Source: Saccharopolyspora spinosa NRRL 18395
GTDB taxonomy: Bacteria; Actinomycetota; Actinomycetes; Mycobacteriales; Pseudonocardiaceae
Direction: 5' to 3'
NCBI RefSeq assembly: GCF_000194155.1
Contig: NZ_GL877879.1
Coordinates: 627,823 to 691,822 of the forward strand
DNA length: 64,000 nt
Each line of letters starts with the position of its first letter. Position 1 is the first letter of the stretch. Below, piece after piece: positions 60,703 through 64,000 of the stretch. The position numbers and the translations under genes are program-made. The notes under the pieces are model-generated. The model searched no databases and was not told where the DNA came from. It was given only the letters and a program-made list of their open reading frames with translations.

Positions 60703-61690
60703 TTCACCTTGCTGTGGACGATTGAGCCGTCTGGAGCATATGTGCTCTTCACATACTGAACGGTGTTGCCATTGCGGTCGATGATCTTGACATAGTGGCG
60801 TAGGAGCCGGGGATGTTGTTCGAGGGCACCTTCGCGCTCATACGTGCCCCTCCGTCTTCCAGGATTTCGATCTGCACGGGTTCACTCTTGGCGGGCAGTT
60901 TCTTGACGTACCGATTGTAGTTGGCCGCCTGCTCTGGAGTGAGGTCCTCCACCGAGCCGGGGCGGCCACGGGGTGTGGGGACTTCGCCTGGTGCCGTCGA
61001 TCCGGGGACGTCTGCTGCCGGCTGCGTTGAACTCGTCACCTCCGATGCCGTGGTCTGGGCGACGTTGGGGTCGGGGGTGTTGTTGATGGCCATGGCCAGT
61101 GCCGCGCCCGCCCCGCTGATGGCGAGGACAAACTCGGCGGCGGCGGCCATGCGAACACCGGCCGCGTCCAGCACGGCCGCACCCGCACCGCCCTCCACCA
61201 CCGCACCACCGACAGGGGTGGTTAGCAGCGAGGCGACGAGGGCGATGCCGGTGACGGCGGCGAGTTCCAGGCTGGTTTCCTCGACGATGTCGCCGATCTT
61301 GTTGCGGGTGTGCTCGACAGAACGAGGCGTACTCGCTGCAGGCGTTGGCCACGGCATCACATGCAGCCGGTAACTCCGCCAACAAGGCACCGTCGTTGAC
61401 CGCGACACGTCGCCAGAACTCATCCAGCGCGTCCAGATCTTCAGAGGTGTTGTTGCCTACCAACGACCACACTGCGGACTGCAGCTCGTCTGCGACGGCG
61501 GTGAGGCCGTCTCCGGCCGCGGCGAAGGCCGCGCCGACGTCGTGCATCTTGGTGACGTGCCCGTTCGTGTAGTACGGGTTTACCCAGTCCGAGATCACAG
61601 CCAGCAGGTTGGTGTCACCGTCACCCAAGATCGGCGGCGGTTCCGTAGCGGCCGGGCACTTGTTCGCCCATAACCGTGGGAACCCCGCGC
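60699..61690 (-). pseudogene. ESX-type polymorphic toxin, frameshifted
   Basis: The N-terminal frame (NLLAVISDWVNPYYTNGHVT, DVGAAFAAAGDGLTAVADEL, LDALDEFWRRVAVNDGALLA) is a WXG/LXG-like helical domain. Near 61308 the frame shifts to VEHTRNKIGDIVEETSLELA and a hydrophobic Ala/Gly-rich region, then PGSVEDLTPEQAANYNRYVK and LPAKSEPVQIEILEDGGARM. A second shift at about 60806 (one missing base) is needed to read YVKIIDRNGNTVQYVKSTYA and HSKVK at the end. The C-terminal ~70 residues are the presumed toxic domain, of unknown type. The start is also unclear and may need a third correction near 61625. Confidence 0.75.
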
Positions 61691-61695
61691 CAGGA

Positions 61696-61998
61696 TCAGT
61701 ACCGGCGGCGTACCTTCCAGATCCGGGCGTTCGAGCGCACCGCCGAGGCCTGGTTGCCGTGCGCGGTCGCCAGTAGCTGGTACATCTCACGGACGTTCTC
61801 GCGCATCCCGGCCACGGCCTGGTCCCACTCCTCTTGCGCGGCCCGATACGCCTCGGCAGCCGCACCGGACCAGGAGCCCAGTAGCCGGCTCACCACGGCT
61901 TCCAGCTCGGTCAGCTGGATATCGATCTCATCGACCCCCCGCCGCAGCGCCTGTTCACAAGCCTCCAGGGCGCGGAAATCGACCGCGATCTGATCCAC
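61696..61998 (-). CDS. WXG100-family ESX secretion-associated protein
   Basis: 100 aa, the family length. Helix-turn-helix with the W-x-G turn in RLLGSWSGAAAEAYRAAQEE, followed by MRENVREMYQLLATAHGNQA. Such proteins pair with a larger substrate for type VII secretion; the adjacent toxin is the likely partner. No ESX apparatus gene is in the window. The gap 61999-62201 contains a short hydrophobic frame but nothing convincing. Confidence 0.88.
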   Translation of the reverse strand: MDQIAVDFRALEACEQALRRGVDEIDIQLTELEAVVSRLLGSWSGAAAEAYRAAQEEWDQAVAGMRENVREMYQLLATAHGNQASAVRSNARIWKVRRRY

Positions 61999-62201
61999 CT
62001 GCTACTCCCCCAGTTCATCGTCCAACCGACCGGCCGCCGAATTTCACATACCCAGCACAGCGCCGCAACCGATTCAGCCAAGGTCGCACCCAAGATCGCA
62101 AGGAAGCACCAGTTGCCGTCGGCCCAGTCCAGGCGGCCGCTTGATACGGCCGAAGTGGTGCCGCGCTCAAGTCCAAACGTGCTCTCGGGGCAGCCGCACT
62201 G

Positions 62202-62540
62202 TCAGTCCGACGTGCGACCGAATCGCCGACGTCTGATGCCCGCACACCGGCCAGCCGAAGAATCGCGTCTCCGAAACCTTCCTGAGGCCGCCGCCGTCAA
62301 CTGTTTGGCCGCTTCAATGAGGTCTCCGCAGCTTTCCGCGCGTCGCCCTTCGGCCAGTGCTCGCTCGGCCTCCTCGAACAGCTCCATCTCCGAACGCGTT
62401 TTGCCGCCCGCACCGGGAACTGTCGAGCGGCGCCGATGCTCGGCTTCCACCAGGTTCATCCACCGCCGCACGGTGAGGTCGTGGTCCGCTGGCGGCGGCC
62501 CAGCTTCGCGGTCACGGCGAAACAACTCGTCGAGGTTCAT
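62202..62540 (-). CDS. Small protein paired with a sigma-factor remnant
   Basis: 112 aa: MNLDELFRRDREAGPPPADH, DLTVRRWMNLVEAEHRRRST, then a helix ELFEEAERALAEGRRAESCG and DLIEAAKQLTAAASGRF. The last ~25 residues are Arg-rich and may result from a frameshift. The start overlaps the stop of the sigma-like remnant (ATGA), so it was the second gene of a sigma operon, perhaps an anti-sigma or accessory factor. I do not recognise a family. Confidence 0.5.
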   Translation of the reverse strand: MNLDELFRRDREAGPPPADHDLTVRRWMNLVEAEHRRRSTVPGAGGKTRSEMELFEEAERALAEGRRAESCGDLIEAAKQLTAAASGRFRRRDSSAGRCAGIRRRRFGRTSD

Positions 62541-62650
62541 CGCGCATCTTCCCGTCGTGCGGACGCCAACAGGACCCTCAGCCGCGCGTAGGCGCGCACC
62601 AAGTTACTGCGCACGGTGGATTCCTTGAGATCGAGCAGAGCGGCGGCCGC
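62537..62650 (-). pseudogene. Sigma-70 family region 4 remnant
   Basis: AAALLDLKESTVRSNLVRAY with ARLRVLLASARREDAR is the recognition helix and end of a sigma-70-like factor. Everything upstream has been replaced by IS30 sequence. Confidence 0.7.
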
Positions 62651-62976
62651 GGTCGTGCGCGAGCGTGTTGCGGCGCAGGTCCCGGCTGATCGTCGACGGA
62701 ACGTCCCAGGTGTGATGCGATCTCCCGAACAACCAAGCCCTGTCGGCGCAGCGTGGCGATCCGTTGCCGTTCCAGCTGTGACAGGAACCGGCTCGACCGA
62801 GCGTCCTCGGCCGAGGACACGGGCGGGAGTTTGCCGTTCTCCGCTCGCCACCGGTACTCGGTCTTACGGCCGATCCCCAACAGCTGACACGCCTCGACCG
62901 TGCCTACCCCGCAGGCCAGCAGACGCCAGTACTCCGACTCAAGATCCAACCGGCGCTTTGGTCCACGCCTCGCCAT
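62650..62976 (-). pseudogene. IS30-family transposase N-terminal fragment
   Basis: ARRGPKRRLDLESEYWRLLA, VEACQLLGIGRKTEYRWRAE, then RFLSQLERQRIATLRRQGLV and VREIASHLGRS, followed in another frame by the S-R-D-L-R-R-N box. These are the two helix-turn-helix units of IS30 transposases. The catalytic domain is absent and the fragment runs straight into the sigma remnant. Confidence 0.82.
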
Positions 62977-63039
62977 CAACACGCCCCTCATGATCAGGTG
63001 TGTTGCGAAAAGCACTGGAACCCGCCCGGAAACAACAGG

Positions 63040-64000
63040 TCAGTATTCAGCCGGAAGCGAATGGATCCTCGTCATCCTCAAAATCAGCAGGCCAGTCATC
63101 CAAAACCCTACGACCAACCGGATCATCCGACGGCCCAGCCCACATCTCACCCAGACCCACCGAATCCTATCAGGATCCTGCTGACCGGACGCGACCGCAC
63201 CATCCCCGCCCGACGCCGGGTGAGTCGGAGGCTGGACCGTCGACGGCCTAGCCTGCGACTCACCCGGATACACCTCCCCCGACGCCCACTCCGAGGATCC
63301 ACCGCCCATCAGCCCGCGCTGCCCAACACCCTCCACAGACGACGGCAGACCCTCAGCACCACGCACCGGCGGCTGGGCAGTGCGCCGCAGATCCGGCGCG
63401 CCCTCCAAACCCACCTCCCGCACCCTCGCCGCCAGCTCTTCAGCACGCGCCTGCACGGCCTCACCGGCCTCCAGCTCGGACAGACCATCCCGCGAGGCTC
63501 GATGCAGCGTGATCGCAACCTGATCCACCACCAAATCAAACGCCACCCGCTCCGGCGGCTTCACACCCACAAACACCGGAGCGAACAACAACGGACTCAC
63601 CCACTGCGCAGCGGCCAACTGCAGCCTCGCCACCTCGACATCCGACCACCCCTCCGACTCGGCAAACCTCCCCCAATCCACCGGCGACAAACCCAGAACG
63701 CCACCAACATCGCCCTCACCAACACCCCTCTCCCACATGAATGGATCCTCGTCATCCGCAAAATCAGCAGGCCAGTCATCCAAAACCCCATGACCAACCG
63801 GATCATCCGACGGCCCAGCCCACATCTCACCCAGACCCACCGAATCCTCAGCACCGCCAGAACCCTCACTCCCCGGCAGCGCCGACCGAGACCCCCCAGA
63901 ATGACCACCACCCGTCACCCCCAAATGAGCAACACCAGCCTCCGCAACACCACGCCACGCTACCCGCCAAGCCTGATTTTCAGCCCCGCGACCCTGTGTA
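63040..64000 (-). CDS. C-terminal part of a large polymorphic-toxin-like protein (5' end outside window)
   Basis: The frame is open from base 64000 (AENQAWRVAWRGVAEAGVAH) to 63040; the TTG at 63924 is not a convincing start. The protein is Gly/Asp/Ser-rich with GGHSGGSRSALPGSEGSGGA, LSPVDWGRFAESEGWSDVEV, FDLVVDQVAITLHRASRDGL and a Pro/Ser-rich stretch. No catalytic motif is seen. The last ~43 residues (RIRWVWVRCGLGRRMIRLVV and on) are a frame-shifted reading of a 110-bp repeat of its own upstream DNA, so the native C-terminus has been lost or exchanged. Confidence 0.6.
   Translation of the reverse strand, partial: TQGRGAENQAWRVAWRGVAEAGVAHLGVTGGGHSGGSRSALPGSEGSGGAEDSVGLGEMWAGPSDDPVGHGVLDDWPADFADDEDPFMWERGVGEGDVGGVLGLSPVDWGRFAESEGWSDVEVARLQLAAAQWVSPLLFAPVFVGVKPPERVAFDLVVDQVAITLHRASRDGLSELEAGEAVQARAEELAARVREVGLEGAPDLRRTAQPPVRGAEGLPSSVEGVGQRGLMGGGSSEWASGEVYPGESQARPSTVQPPTHPASGGDGAVASGQQDPDRIRWVWVRCGLGRRMIRLVVGFWMTGLLILRMTRIHSLPAEY
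63059..63168 (-). repeat. 110-bp direct repeat, copy B (out of frame)
   Basis: Matches 63739-63848 at 107 of 110 positions, exactly 680 bp away. Since 680 is not a multiple of three, this copy is read in a different frame by the same open reading frame. Confidence 0.97.
63739..63848 (-). repeat. 110-bp direct repeat, copy A (in frame)
   Basis: Encodes DSVGLGEMWAGPSDDPVGHG with LDDWPADFADDEDPF in the native acidic composition of the protein, so this is the original and 63059-63168 the derivative. Confidence 0.95.

Noticed and set aside
63059..63848. CRISPR or tandem repeat array
   Set aside because: Only two copies, 680 bp apart, inside a coding frame.

Overview
This 64 kb window comes from a high-GC actinobacterium. 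The best fit is a Pseudonocardiaceae-type genome, perhaps Saccharopolyspora-like, but that placement is inference. Supporting features are GTG/TTG starts, strong AAGGAGG-type ribosome sites, an ECF41 sigma factor, an XRE/DUF397 locus, an SsgA-family sporulation regulator, a WXG100 protein and an F420-dependent LLM oxidoreductase. I see no rRNA, tRNA or CRISPR array. The window is accessory in character: about a dozen insertion-sequence remnants from at least eight families, and many frameshifted or truncated genes.

Layout. 1-9.99 kb: an MFS exporter, an NmrA-like protein and an NTF2-like protein form a small operon. Wrecked imine-reductase and TetR genes follow, then a large acidic orphan, an alpha/beta hydrolase, a MarR regulator and an ECF41 unit (AhpD-like decarboxylase plus sigma factor) with a clear self-promoter. 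10-14.2 kb: a decapitated GntR gene, a nucleoside hydrolase and an MFS pseudogene split by an IS5-type element. 14.3-18.9 kb: a restriction-modification island (Vsr, C5 methyltransferase, NgoMIV-type endonuclease, HNH protein) entered by an intact IS5-family element. 19-25 kb: IS scars, then an XRE/DUF397 locus with palindromic operators and two conserved orphan genes. 25-27.8 kb: a truncated SBP56 gene coupled to a membrane protein, and a 266-bp MITE-like IS630 derivative.

27.8-42.5 kb is the most coherent block, a catabolic island read almost entirely from the minus strand. It holds a D-2-hydroxyglutarate-dehydrogenase-like flavoprotein, HglS-type 2-oxoadipate dioxygenase/decarboxylase, RidA (frameshifted), an Asp/Glu-racemase-family enzyme, an MHS transporter, a class III CoA-transferase, a glutaryl-CoA-dehydrogenase-like enzyme, a thioredoxin reductase, a UGSC-family protein (Cys form), its large partner, and two paralogous LysR regulators. 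Known family reactions suggest that 2-oxoadipate goes to D-2-hydroxyglutarate and then 2-oxoglutarate, and glutarate goes to glutaryl-CoA and then crotonyl-CoA. Those are the two outlets of lysine catabolism. A thiol-redox module of unknown job is attached.

44.5-56.8 kb looks like a specialised-metabolism locus: an acyl-CoA ligase and an O-methyltransferase, then an operon of MIO-type aromatic lyase/aminomutase, aldo/keto reductase and two P450s, and a divergent set of NAD(P)-binding reductase, third P450 and LLM oxidoreductase. 56.9-64 kb: ISL3 and integrase fragments, a TOBE remnant, an SsgA-family gene with an in-frame 75-bp tandem duplication, an ESX-type WXG100/broken toxin/immunity set, and the 3' part of a large gene whose end carries a 110-bp repeat in the wrong frame.
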